NCBI RefSeq assembly: GCF_000427865.1
Contig: NZ_ATYV01000008.1
Location: 16,339 to 80,338 of the forward strand
DNA: 64,000 nucleotides
Direction of reading: 5' to 3'
From: Corynebacterium sputi DSM 45148
Lineage (GTDB): Bacteria > Actinomycetota > Actinomycetes > Mycobacteriales > Mycobacteriaceae
Positions 9,524 through 19,313 of the stretch are shown here, in pieces. Position 1 is the first letter of the stretch, and every line of letters starts with the position of its first letter. The position numbers and the translations under genes were made by a program. The notes below the pieces were generated by a model. That model ran no database searches. It saw only the letters and a program-made list of their open reading frames with translations, and was not told the DNA's origin.

Positions 9524-10404
9524 GCGAGGCTCCTGGTCTTGACGGTGAACAGTCCCTGCGGACGGAACTGGAGGAATGCGACCACAGCGACGAGAACCAC
9601 GAACTTCGCGATGGACGCCCCGGTGGAGTACTCGACGAACGCCTGGATAAGACCCAGTGCAAACGCCGAAATGACAGCGCCCTTGATGCGGCCGATTCCG
9701 CCGGCTGCGACGACAAGGAAGGCGTCAACGATGTAGGTAGTGCCGATCGTCGGGCCAGTGGCACCGATGAGGGTGATCATGACTCCAGCGACGCCGGCGA
9801 GGCCGGAACCGACGAAGAACGTCAGGCGGTCAGTGGCACGGGTGTTGATTCCGTTGGTCTCTGCGAGATCGCGATTCTGCACGACTGCGCGGATGCGGCG
9901 ACCCATTGGAGTCTTCGTCATGAATAGGCCCAGGCCTGCGACAACGATGATGACCACGAGCAGAATAAAAAGACGCGAGGTGGGAATAACGGCACCGGCG
10001 AATTCGATATTGCCTTGGAGCCAGGTGGGTGCCTGAACGTCCACGGCGGGGGCGCCGAAGATGTCACGGGCGAGCTGCTGCAGGATCAGACCGACGCCGA
10101 AGGTTGCTAGAAGCGTGTCCAGTGGCCGGTGATACATCCTCCTGATGAGCACCTGTTCGAGGAGAACACCGAGCAGACCGCCGATGACGAAAGCGACGGG
10201 GATAGAGATGAAAAGCGAGAGCCCTGCATAGCCGAGGAAGCTCTGCACCACGTACGCGGTGTAAGCGCCGACCATGATGAACTCGCCGTGGGCCATATTG
10301 ATCACGCCCATCTGACCGAAGGTCAGGGACAGGCCAATGGCCACAAGTAGGAGGACGGAGCCAATGCTCAGTCCTGCCACCAACTGTGATGTCAGGATGT
10401 CCAT
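9520..10404 (-). CDS. urtB: Urea ABC transporter permease UrtB
   Basis: 294 residues, LivH-type permease with about eight membrane segments. MDILTSQLVAGLSIGSVLLL is the usual start and INMAHGEFIMVGAYTAYV the family hallmark. The start at 10404 sits 1 base after the urtA stop. The frame is open for 86 further codons upstream, but these overlap urtA and are not family sequence. It forms the membrane channel with UrtC. Confidence 0.94.
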   Translation of the reverse strand: MDILTSQLVAGLSIGSVLLLVAIGLSLTFGQMGVINMAHGEFIMVGAYTAYVVQSFLGYAGLSLFISIPVAFVIGGLLGVLLEQVLIRRMYHRPLDTLLATFGVGLILQQLARDIFGAPAVDVQAPTWLQGNIEFAGAVIPTSRLFILLVVIIVVAGLGLFMTKTPMGRRIRAVVQNRDLAETNGINTRATDRLTFFVGSGLAGVAGVMITLIGATGPTIGTTYIVDAFLVVAAGGIGRIKGAVISAFALGLIQAFVEYSTGASIAKFVVLVAVVAFLQFRPQGLFTVKTRSLA

Positions 10405-10405
10405 G

Positions 10406-11719
10406 TCAGTCCTCCCTGAGGGCGCCGGTGCCGATGCCCGTGCGGGCGTCGAGCGGTATGTCGGACCAGTCGTAGTTGTCCAGGAACGGGTCCGGGGTGA
10501 GAGGCTCATCGGCCTCCCAGACGGTGTCGATGAGTCCGTCCTCGTTAATCCGACCGATGCGCGGGGTGCGCGTGACGTGGTGGGTGGAGCCATCGACGGT
10601 GACGGTGCCTTCTGGTCCGTCGTAGGAGACGCCGTCGGCGGCTTCTCTGACCTCGTCGACATCGAAAGAACCGGCCTTTTCGACCATTTCGCGCCACAAA
10701 TAGAGGCTGGTGTACGCGGCGGTCATCGGGTCAGAGGTGACTCGGCCTTCGCCGTAGCGGTCCTTGAAACGGTCGACGAATTCGTGGTTCTCGGGCGTAT
10801 CGACGCTTTGGTAGTAATTCCACGCCGTGAGCTGCCCGCCGATGTTATTCACACCGATGCCGCCGATTTCCTCTTCTGCGAGGGAGACGGACAAGACGGG
10901 AGTGGTCTCCGGGGTCATGCCCATGCTTCGGTACTGGCGGAAGAATGCGACGTTGGAGTCACCGTTGAGGGTGTTGAATACTGCGTCTGCACCTGAGTCA
11001 CGGACGCGGTTGGCGATCGTGGTGAAGTCGGTGGATCCGAGCGGGGTGTAGTCCTCGCCGACGATCTCAACGTCATTTTCCTCGGCCCACTGCTTGATGA
11101 TCATGTTCGCTGCGCGGGGGAACACGTAGTCACTGCCGAGCAAGAAGATGGAATCCGCACCCTCTTCGTCCTTGAGGTACTCAAGACCCGGGACGATCTG
11201 CTGATTAGTGGTGGAGCCGGTGTAGTACACATTGCGGGAGGCCTCGAGCCCCTCGTACTGGACCGGGTAAAACAGCAGCGAGTTGTTGCTCTCGAAGACC
11301 GGGAGCATCGCTTTGCGGGAAGCGGAGGTCCAGCCACCAAAGACGGCAGCGACACATTCGACTTCGATAAGGCGGGCGGCGCGCTCTGCGAAGATCGCGG
11401 GGTCGGATGCTCCGTCTTCCTCGACGATCTCCAACTTCTTTCCCATGACTCCGCCGGAGTTGTTGATCTCCTCGGCCGCCATGTTGAGCGACTGGTTGAC
11501 CGTGGTCTCACTGATCGCCATGGTTCCCGACAGGGAGTTGATGAATCCGACCTTCACCGTGTCACCGGAGGTGTCTACGCAGGACTGCGCTTGAATCGGG
11601 TCGTCACCAACACGCGCGCCACCACAGGAGGCGAGCACTAGGCCGAACGCGGAGACCACCGCAGTGAATCCCCATAATTTACGGCGACTTCTCGATCTAC
11701 CCTCAGTGGGCGGTTCCAT
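10406..11719 (-). CDS. urtA: Urea ABC transporter substrate-binding lipoprotein UrtA
   Basis: 437 residues. The signal peptide has a basic start (RSRSRRK) and a lipobox LVLASC, giving a lipid-anchored Cys near residue 33. The mature domain has VGFINSLSGTMAISE and LFYPVQYEGLE, both characteristic of UrtA rather than amino-acid binders. It is the first gene of urtABCDE, expressed divergently from the allantoin operon. This places urea uptake next to urea-generating enzymes. Confidence 0.94.
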   Translation of the reverse strand: MEPPTEGRSRSRRKLWGFTAVVSAFGLVLASCGGARVGDDPIQAQSCVDTSGDTVKVGFINSLSGTMAISETTVNQSLNMAAEEINNSGGVMGKKLEIVEEDGASDPAIFAERAARLIEVECVAAVFGGWTSASRKAMLPVFESNNSLLFYPVQYEGLEASRNVYYTGSTTNQQIVPGLEYLKDEEGADSIFLLGSDYVFPRAANMIIKQWAEENDVEIVGEDYTPLGSTDFTTIANRVRDSGADAVFNTLNGDSNVAFFRQYRSMGMTPETTPVLSVSLAEEEIGGIGVNNIGGQLTAWNYYQSVDTPENHEFVDRFKDRYGEGRVTSDPMTAAYTSLYLWREMVEKAGSFDVDEVREAADGVSYDGPEGTVTVDGSTHHVTRTPRIGRINEDGLIDTVWEADEPLTPDPFLDNYDWSDIPLDARTGIGTGALRED

Positions 11720-12063
11720 GCTTCCTCCTGTGTCGACGCCTTTGACACGGGCGAATGCTCGCCCGATTCAGCGGATATAGAGGAAGTTATGGAACGCAGA
11801 TTTCCTGTCGGTGAGGCAATTGTTTCCAGCAGCTGTCTCACATACCTGAAACAATCGTTTCCGCATACTATTGTCTGATTCACCTCAATAGACGAACGAT
11901 TATCCACAAAAAGTGTGCGGCTCGTCACATATTTGGCCCAGAAGCTATTAACCCGAAAGTAACGACCGGGGTGACGATGTGAAATCGAATGTCGGTTACA
12001 TTGCTCCTGCCCAGCTAACAGTTCGCTCGTCCGGTCAGCGCCCCAGCCGAGGAGTACTCCCCT
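11720..12063. promoter_or_regulatory. Divergent control region between urtA and the allantoin operon
   Basis: No gene is seen in these 344 bases, which are AT-richer than the surroundings. Inverted repeats: GAAAC-aatc-GTTTC at 11848-11861, and CTATTG-N12-CAATAG at 11868-11891. A CTCAC-N6-GAAAC string at about 11838-11852 recalls, weakly, a GlnR half-site arrangement. A nitrogen regulator such as AmtR or GlnR would make sense for both operons. This is inference, and no site fits a consensus well. Confidence 0.4.
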
Positions 12064-12825
12064 GTGTCAGTGATTGGAATTGTCAACGTCAACACCAGTC
12101 GGTCGATGACGGGCACCATCGTCACCGCCGCTGCCGCCGTCGCTGCTCCGGACACCGTCATTGAGGGAGTTACCCCAACTATCGGCCCGGAATCGGTAGA
12201 GACCCACGTTGAAGCAGCGCTATCTCAGGTCGGCGTCATTTTGGCTGTTCACCGCCGCCACAGTGAGGGGCTCGATCCGGCGCTGCCGGATTTACCTCCC
12301 ATCAGCGCCTGGATAATCGCGGGGTATGGCGACGAGGGACGTGAGGCGTTGCAAGAGCTTATCGACGTCCCCGTCGTAGACATCACCGAAGCCGCCGCGT
12401 TCGCTGCCATGTCCGTCGGTGATAGGTACGCCGTAGTGACGACGCTGGATCGGACCGTCCCCATGATCCGCGGCCGACTGGAGTTGGCCGGATTATATGA
12501 CCGTTGTGTGTCGGTGAAGGGAACCGGCCTTGGGGTACTCGAGCTGGAGGAAGATCAAGACCGGACCGACGATCTCATCCTTGAACTGGCGGCTGAGGCC
12601 CTGACACACGGCGCCGAGTCGATTTGCCTGGGCTGCGGCGGCATGGCTGGTCGCGCCCCGGAATTGACGCAGAAGCTCGGAGCACCGGTCATCGATGGTG
12701 TGACTGCTGCTGTGGGAATCGCCGAGTCCTTGATCCGCCAGGGACTGCACACTTCCCGGGTCGGCACCTACGCCCCGAGAAGTCCCAAGAAGCTCACGGG
12801 ATTCGAGGAACTCGAGATCAACTGA
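12064..12825 (+). CDS. Asp/Glu/hydantoin racemase family protein, probable allantoin racemase type
   Basis: 253 residues from a GTG start. The fold pattern and ICLGCGGMAGR (C191) match the Asp/Glu/hydantoin racemase superfamily, and position first in an allantoin operon suggests HpxA-like allantoin racemase. The first catalytic Cys of true racemases (in 'IACFGDPG'-type motifs) is replaced: here the stretch is WIIAGYGDEG, with Gly at about residue 87. A two-base racemization mechanism is therefore doubtful, and the protein might instead act in isomer-specific decarboxylation or hydrolysis. It precedes the next gene by 40 bases. Confidence 0.75.
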   Translation: MSVIGIVNVNTSRSMTGTIVTAAAAVAAPDTVIEGVTPTIGPESVETHVEAALSQVGVILAVHRRHSEGLDPALPDLPPISAWIIAGYGDEGREALQELIDVPVVDITEAAAFAAMSVGDRYAVVTTLDRTVPMIRGRLELAGLYDRCVSVKGTGLGVLELEEDQDRTDDLILELAAEALTHGAESICLGCGGMAGRAPELTQKLGAPVIDGVTAAVGIAESLIRQGLHTSRVGTYAPRSPKKLTGFEELEIN

Positions 12826-12865
12826 CTCAGCGCCCTCGCAATTCTCCTACCCCGAAAGGAACCTG

Positions 12866-14218
12866 ATGCTCGAGGCCAAAGGCCCGGACCTGGATATTCT
12901 CACCGGCCAATTGAGTGCCGTTGCGGACGCGACCCTAGCGACCATTGACCCCCGCGTCACCGGAGAATGGGCCTCTCCCTTGTCCTCCCGGCAGCCAGTC
13001 CACACCGTGTACGTACCCGCAGATCAGGCGGTGCGCGAGGGCGCCGGCCTGGTGTCAGAGTGGGGCGCCACTGCTGTGGCGACAGCCACCGGCACCACCG
13101 GCGAGGACGATCCAGTGCGGGCTCTTGAATCGATCGCAGGTCAGCTGGGAGTTCCAGAGGAGATCGCCGGGGAAGTCGCTGAGCGCGCCGCTGACAAGCT
13201 GCGCACTGAGCCGATCGAAGACCTCCGGATCGACTTTGAAGACGGATTCACTCAGCGCGCTATTGCCTTCGTCGACCGTGAGGCTGACGAGGATGCCAAG
13301 GCCGTCGAGTCAGCGGGAATTCTCGCGCAGTGGCTGACCGCATCCGCAGGTACCGCACCGGGTTTCACGGGAATTCGGATCAAATCCTTCGACCCGTCGG
13401 TGCGGAACCGCGGCCTGCGCACTTTGGTCATTGTCCTCACCGAATTGGCTGCACGCGGTGTCCTGCAGGAAGCGCTCGAATCTCGGCCTCGATCCCTGCG
13501 CATCACCCTCCCAAAGGCCCAACACCACCTGCAGGTGGCCGCGTTTGTGGAGGCTCTGGAGCAGATCGAAAAGACTCTTGACCTGCCGCGTATCCCGTTT
13601 GAGATCCAGATCGAGACTCCCCAGGCGATTCTCTGCTCTGATGGCTCCGCTGAAGCGACCCGCATCCTCACCGCTGGACGAGACCGAGTCTTATCGCTGC
13701 ACTACGGGACCTACGACTACTCCGCTTCTCTTGGCGTTGACGCCGCAGACCAATCCCTGGAGCACCCAGTAGCCGACCACGCGAAGGACATCCTTCAGGT
13801 CGCAACCTCAACGATTGGTGTCGAGCTCTCCGATGGTTCGACCAACCGCATCCCTACCGGATCGCCAGAGCAGGTCTTGGAGGGCTGGCGTAACCACTTC
13901 CGTTTAGTCGATCGTCATTTGCACCGTGGCATCCGGCAAGGCTGGGATCTGCATCCGAATCATCTAGTTACCCGACATTTGGCGACCGTCGCGTATTTCC
14001 GCTCCAATTGGGAAGCCAGCGCCGAGCGTCTGCGCGCTTACGTGGACGGGGATACCTCCCAGTGGATGGACGAGCCCGCCACTGCCAAGGCCCTCGCCGG
14101 TTACCTCAATCGAGCGCACGCCTGTGGTGCCATCTCTGATGTAGAACTGTCGACCACCACCGTCGGGCCCGACGATCTGCATTCCCTCATCCTCACCGGA
14201 AGGACCCCGAATCAATGA
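12866..14218 (+). CDS. DUF6986-like protein (aldolase / malate-synthase-like TIM barrel)
   Basis: 450 residues. The acidic motif LRIDFEDGF near residue 115 and FEIQIETPQAILCSDGS near 240 resemble the metal-binding and barrel motifs of HpcH/HpaI aldolases, citrate-lyase beta chains and malate synthases. Proteins of this kind are found beside allantoinase and allantoicase in actinobacteria, so a role in using the glyoxylate released from ureidoglycolate is plausible. That role is inferred. The gene overlaps allB by 4 bases (ATGA). Confidence 0.65.
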   Translation: MLEAKGPDLDILTGQLSAVADATLATIDPRVTGEWASPLSSRQPVHTVYVPADQAVREGAGLVSEWGATAVATATGTTGEDDPVRALESIAGQLGVPEEIAGEVAERAADKLRTEPIEDLRIDFEDGFTQRAIAFVDREADEDAKAVESAGILAQWLTASAGTAPGFTGIRIKSFDPSVRNRGLRTLVIVLTELAARGVLQEALESRPRSLRITLPKAQHHLQVAAFVEALEQIEKTLDLPRIPFEIQIETPQAILCSDGSAEATRILTAGRDRVLSLHYGTYDYSASLGVDAADQSLEHPVADHAKDILQVATSTIGVELSDGSTNRIPTGSPEQVLEGWRNHFRLVDRHLHRGIRQGWDLHPNHLVTRHLATVAYFRSNWEASAERLRAYVDGDTSQWMDEPATAKALAGYLNRAHACGAISDVELSTTTVGPDDLHSLILTGRTPNQ

Positions 14219-15750
14219 CCACGCAGGTATTCCGCGCCACCCAGGCAATCCACGGTGTCGACGCAACTCATGGTCCCGCAACAGTTTTCGTCGATAAGGG
14301 GCGAGTGACGGAGGTTGTAGGTGAGGTGTTGGAGGTGGACGTCGTAAAGCAAAAATCTCTTTCTAACGATGTCGACATCATCGACGTCCCCTCTGACGAG
14401 GTTCTGATCCCAGGCCTGGTCGATACCCATGTGCATGTGAATGAGCCGGGCCGTACCGACTGGGAGGGCTTCGCCTCAGTCACCCGTGCCGCCGCCGCAG
14501 GTGGAGTGACCACGCTGCTGGATATGCCGCTGAATTCGATTCCCTCGACGGTGACTGTTGATGCGCTGGCAGTGAAGCAGGACGTCGCCCGCGACAAGGC
14601 CCGGGTCAACGTCGGTTTCTGGGGCGGCGCCGTACCCGAGAACCTTGGCACCGGAGATCTGAAGGCGCTATGGGACGCCGGCGTGTTTGGATTCAAGTGC
14701 TTCCTGCTGCACTCGGGCGTTGATGAGTTCGCGCCGCTGAACAAGAAGCAGCTCCACGCCGCCATGGAGGAAATCGCCGAGTTTGATGGCCTGCTCATCG
14801 TCCACGCTGAGGACGCCGACGCCATCGAAGCAGGTGAAGCAGCAGTGAATGCTGACGGTGGCATCGACGAAACCTACGAAACGTTTCTTGCCTCTCGGCC
14901 AGCAGACGCTGAGGCGAAGGCAATCGCGAGCGTCATCGAGTCATCTGAAGCCACCGGCTGTCGCGCCCACATCCTGCACCTGTCCGACTCCAATTCGCTG
15001 GCGCAGATTCAGGAGGCGAAGGTCCGCGGCGTCCGCATCACCGCGGAGACCTGCCCCCATTACCTGTCGTTGTTCGCCGAGGAGATTCAGAACGGTGCCA
15101 CGCAGTTCAAGTGCTGCCCACCGATCCGCACTGCCGGCAATCGAGAGCAGCTGTGGAAGGGGCTCGTTGACGGCGTAATCGACATGGTTGTCTCGGACCA
15201 CTCCCCCTGCACCGCCGAGCTCAAGCGCTTCGAGGAGATCGCAGAATCGCAGCGCAAGGCCGGTGAAGACAGTGAGCTGGCGGCGTTTTCGGCGCTGGCA
15301 GCGAAGGGTACTGACCTCGGCGGCGAGGGAGCGGACGGGCGTGGCACCGGCGGTTCATTTGGTGAGGCGTGGGGCGGCATCAGTTCGGTGCAGCTCGGGT
15401 TACCGGTGATCTGGTCTCAAGCCCGCGTTCGCGGTCTTTCGCTTCCCGACGTCCTCACCTGGATGTCCACCAACCCCGCCGCATGGACAGGACTCGATGA
15501 CCGTGGAGCTATTTCCCCAGGTAAAAGGGCCGACCTAGTCACGATCAGTGCGGATGATGCGTTCGTCGTCCTTCCGGAGAAACTCCACCAGAAGAACAAA
15601 CTCTCGGCCTACGCTCAGCGCGCGCTTGCCGGCGTCGTTACCCGCACGTGGGTCGGAGGCGAGCTGGTGTACCGCCGCCCCTTGACGGGCGAAGACGCTT
15701 CTGATTCATCGGTTTTCCCAGGAACTGCGCAGCCTTTTACAGTTCGATAG
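14215..15750 (+). CDS. allB: Allantoinase
   Basis: 511 residues, slightly longer than the 450-residue norm. The dihydroorotase-type metal motif DTHVHVNEPGRTDWEGF is present, the lysine for carbamylation lies in FGFKCFLLHSGVDE, and further ligands lie in IVHAED, HILHLSDS and VVSDHSPC. It hydrolyses allantoin to allantoate. An insertion rich in Gly (about 365-385, GGEGADGRGTGG) is unusual. Two repeat cores fall in the gene (14340-14350 minus, 15441-15451 plus). Confidence 0.95.
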   Translation: MTTQVFRATQAIHGVDATHGPATVFVDKGRVTEVVGEVLEVDVVKQKSLSNDVDIIDVPSDEVLIPGLVDTHVHVNEPGRTDWEGFASVTRAAAAGGVTTLLDMPLNSIPSTVTVDALAVKQDVARDKARVNVGFWGGAVPENLGTGDLKALWDAGVFGFKCFLLHSGVDEFAPLNKKQLHAAMEEIAEFDGLLIVHAEDADAIEAGEAAVNADGGIDETYETFLASRPADAEAKAIASVIESSEATGCRAHILHLSDSNSLAQIQEAKVRGVRITAETCPHYLSLFAEEIQNGATQFKCCPPIRTAGNREQLWKGLVDGVIDMVVSDHSPCTAELKRFEEIAESQRKAGEDSELAAFSALAAKGTDLGGEGADGRGTGGSFGEAWGGISSVQLGLPVIWSQARVRGLSLPDVLTWMSTNPAAWTGLDDRGAISPGKRADLVTISADDAFVVLPEKLHQKNKLSAYAQRALAGVVTRTWVGGELVYRRPLTGEDASDSSVFPGTAQPFTVR

Positions 15751-15793
15751 ATCCCATCCGATTGTCCCTTTCATTACTTATGAGGAGTCTCTA

Positions 15794-16852
15794 GTGACCG
15801 ACATCCCCGCCACCCTCCCTGATTTCCTTACCCTCCCTGACCTGGCCAATCGCGACCTGGCTGGATCAGTTGTGTGGGCCAGCGATGAGGCTTTCGCCGA
15901 GCGCGAGAACCTGATTATGCCGCACGAGCCCCTGTTCGATCCGGCTGCGTTTGGCAACAAGGGCAAGGTCTATGACGGGTGGGAGACGCGTCGTCGACGC
16001 CACGCGGAGATCGGTGGCAATGACTCGGCGATCGTGCGGCTAGGCGTTCCCGGCCATATCAAAGGCATCGTTGTGGACACTGCCTGGTTCACCGGCAACT
16101 ATCCGCCGGCGGTAGCTGTGTACGGACTGACCTGCGATGAGTACCTCACCGGCGCGGAGCTCGCCGCCCTTCCCGAGGACCGCTGGATCCCGCTCGTCGA
16201 GCCAACTCCTGCGCAAGGAAATCACAAGCACTACTTCGAGATCAGCGAGGAGTTCGCCACCCGCCGGGTCACCCATGTGCGTCTGGACATGCTTCCCGAT
16301 GGCGGTATCGCTCGCCTGCGCGTCCACGGCATCCCGTCGCCGGACCCGACCTTCCTCGCCGGCACCATTGACCTGGCCTCCGTGGAGAACGGCGCCCGTG
16401 TCATCGAGTGCTCAAACACTTTCTATTCCTCTCCCAACCAGGTCATCGGCCTGGGGCGGGCCCGCAACATGGGCGGCGGCTGGGAGAACGCCCGCCGTCG
16501 TGAAGCCGGCGCAGACGGTACGTCCCTGGACTACTTCACCGTCCGTCTGGCTGCAGAAGGCCGAATCCGCTGGATCGAGGTCGACACCAGTTACTTCGTG
16601 TTCAACGCCCCTGGTGACATTGACATCATTGGAGTGACAGCGGATGGCTCCACGATCCCGCTGCTTGCTAAGACCTCCGTCCTCCCCGATACCCGTCACC
16701 GCCTGCAGATCACCTCTGAAACCGAAGACGGTATGAGTACTCCGATCGTCGCGGTGCGCCTGAATGTGTATCCCGACGGCGGCCTGGCCCGCTTCCGCGT
16801 CTGGGGCGAACTCACTGAGATGGGCGCCTCCCAGATCGCCTCGTTCTGGTAA
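15794..16852 (+). CDS. alc: Allantoicase (allantoate amidinohydrolase)
   Basis: 352 residues, standard length, with two related beta-jelly-roll halves (WETRRRR near 57 and WENARRRE near 230). The paired 'VRLDMLPDGGIARLRVHG' and 'VRLNVYPDGGLARFRVWG' ends are the family signature. It splits allantoate into ureidoglycolate and urea. It lies 43 bases after allB. Urea formed here can feed the urease at the window start. Confidence 0.96.
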   Translation: MTDIPATLPDFLTLPDLANRDLAGSVVWASDEAFAERENLIMPHEPLFDPAAFGNKGKVYDGWETRRRRHAEIGGNDSAIVRLGVPGHIKGIVVDTAWFTGNYPPAVAVYGLTCDEYLTGAELAALPEDRWIPLVEPTPAQGNHKHYFEISEEFATRRVTHVRLDMLPDGGIARLRVHGIPSPDPTFLAGTIDLASVENGARVIECSNTFYSSPNQVIGLGRARNMGGGWENARRREAGADGTSLDYFTVRLAAEGRIRWIEVDTSYFVFNAPGDIDIIGVTADGSTIPLLAKTSVLPDTRHRLQITSETEDGMSTPIVAVRLNVYPDGGLARFRVWGELTEMGASQIASFW

Positions 16853-17017
16853 ACCCACATCGGCGATACCTAGGCGTATTTCGGTGATTTATCGCGCTGC
16901 GGCCAGTGCCTGGAAAATAGAAACAGGCTGTTTACCCGCATGACCCTGTCGCGAATCCCCTGATTCATACGGTAATTCAGGGAAACCTCCCCTGAAGACC
17001 CGAATGGACGTGCCACC

Positions 17018-18580
17018 ATGACCAGCACCATCACCACGACCGAGACGGCCGAAGCCATTGGATTCGATCCGACGGTCCCTGCACGCAATCGCCCGGAGCC
17101 GCTGCCTGCTGAGGAGTCTGCTGCGAACCTGGTGGCACTGGCTGAGCAGGCCAGGGCAGATATGGCGCTCATCGGCCACAACCACGATTGGGTGCCTGCG
17201 CCGACCGACGCGGACACCTACAACGTACTGGTCATCGGCGGCGGTCAGGCTGGACTTGGAGCTGCATTCGCGCTGAGCCGGCATCGTGTCGGCTCGGTGA
17301 AGGTCATCGAGGCTGGTCCGGAGGACGAGGTCGGTTGCTGGACTCGCTACGCCCGCATGCACACCCTGCGCAGCCCGAAGAACATGAAGGGGATCGAGCT
17401 GGACATCCCGTCCCTGCATACCGAGCGTTGGTTCGAGGCCAAGTACGGCAAGGACGCCTGGGCAGTCACTGACTTGGTTCCGCGAGAGGACTGGAACGAA
17501 TACCTCACGTGGTTCCGCAAAACCACGCTTCTCGACATCGACTTCGGCACCACCGTCACCTCCGTGAAGCAGCCAGGAGAGGACGGCTTCTTCGTAGTCA
17601 CCGCGACCGGCCCATCCGGCGAGACTGAGTACCGCGCACGTCGCGTGATCTTCTCCATGGGATTGACCGGTGGTGGCGGAACCTATTTGCCGCCGTTGGT
17701 GCAGGCTCTGCCGGAAGAGATGCGCGCCCACACCGAGGACTCCATCGACTTCGAGGCTCTGGCAGGTAAGCGAGTAATCGTCCTTGGTGGTGGTGCCTCA
17801 GGTTTCGACAATGCGTCGACTGCACTGGAAAAGGGAGCCGAGAGCGTCGAGATGCAAATTCGACGCACCGAGATCCCCCGCCAGAACTCCCTGCGCTGGA
17901 TGGAGTTTCCGGGCATGCAAGAGCACTTCTACGACCTATCGGACGACGAAAAATGGGAATTCTCCGCCTTCAACGGCGGCCTCCCGCAGCCACCGACGCA
18001 GGCCTCAGTGTGGCGCGCATTCGCTCACGACAATTTCTCCCTGGTCAAAGACGTCCGCTGGGCATCAGCAGAGATCCGAACCACTGACGAGGACGGACAG
18101 GAAGTCGTGATCGTGGATGATCTGGGGCGCGAGCACGTCGGCGACTTCGTCATCTCTGCGACCGGATACGCCGTGGATCTGGGGCTGCGCCCGGAGCTCC
18201 AGGAGTTCCTCCCGGACATTTCACTGTGGTCAGATCAGTATGAGCCCGCCGCGGAGCATGCGATGGGTCAGTGTCCGTACCTCGGTGACGGTTTCCAGTT
18301 CCAGGCTAAGGACGGTGCTTCTGAAGCCGCAGCGGACTACATTCCGCGCCTGTTCCACTTGTCTACCGGAGCCCGGGTCTCTCACGGGGTGGCCGGCAAT
18401 CAGCTCTCCGGAATCTTCGCCGGTATCTCCCGTCTGGGCAATCGCATCGCCACGGATATCACCCGAGAAAACTGGACCGACTTCTTCAACGAGTTCAAGG
18501 CCTTCGAATACGAAGAGGTCACCAACGTCGGCCGCCATGTTGACGGTGAAGCCTGGTACCCGGCGGCTCCGCGGTACTAA
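17018..18580 (+). CDS. FAD/NAD(P)-dependent flavoprotein monooxygenase-like protein
   Basis: 520 residues. An FAD Rossmann motif VIGGGQAGLGAA lies at about 72-83, and a second dinucleotide motif VLGGGASGFD at about 252-261. These match class B flavin monooxygenases and related oxidoreductases. After allantoicase there are 165 bases without a gene, so it may have its own promoter. It is not the PHBH-type HpxO urate hydroxylase, since it has two Rossmann motifs and is much longer. The substrate is unknown. Confidence 0.75.
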   Translation: MTSTITTTETAEAIGFDPTVPARNRPEPLPAEESAANLVALAEQARADMALIGHNHDWVPAPTDADTYNVLVIGGGQAGLGAAFALSRHRVGSVKVIEAGPEDEVGCWTRYARMHTLRSPKNMKGIELDIPSLHTERWFEAKYGKDAWAVTDLVPREDWNEYLTWFRKTTLLDIDFGTTVTSVKQPGEDGFFVVTATGPSGETEYRARRVIFSMGLTGGGGTYLPPLVQALPEEMRAHTEDSIDFEALAGKRVIVLGGGASGFDNASTALEKGAESVEMQIRRTEIPRQNSLRWMEFPGMQEHFYDLSDDEKWEFSAFNGGLPQPPTQASVWRAFAHDNFSLVKDVRWASAEIRTTDEDGQEVVIVDDLGREHVGDFVISATGYAVDLGLRPELQEFLPDISLWSDQYEPAAEHAMGQCPYLGDGFQFQAKDGASEAAADYIPRLFHLSTGARVSHGVAGNQLSGIFAGISRLGNRIATDITRENWTDFFNEFKAFEYEEVTNVGRHVDGEAWYPAAPRY

Positions 18581-18695
18581 GCAGCGCGCGTTCCACCAAG
18601 CATCCACCAACTGGTAACGCACCTTTCACATCAGGTGCACGTTCCTGCAAAGCAGTGCTCCTAGTTTTAGTGGTGCAAGGGAAAAGAGTTCCTGA

Positions 18696-19298
<603 letters not shown>

Positions 19299-19313
19299 CC
19301 TAGGGTGGCCCTC

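Noticed and set aside
10405..10662. An 86-codon N-terminal extension of UrtB
   Set aside because: It overlaps urtA and is not family sequence; the normal UrtB start at 10404 is right after the urtA stop.
11838..11861. A GlnR or AmtR binding site between urtA and the allantoin operon
   Set aside because: Only one half-site is approximated; kept as a weak remark in the intergenic entry, not as a called site.
17018..18580. The flavoprotein as the urate hydroxylase HpxO
   Set aside because: Length (520) and two Rossmann motifs fit class B monooxygenases, not the PHBH-type HpxO of about 385 residues.
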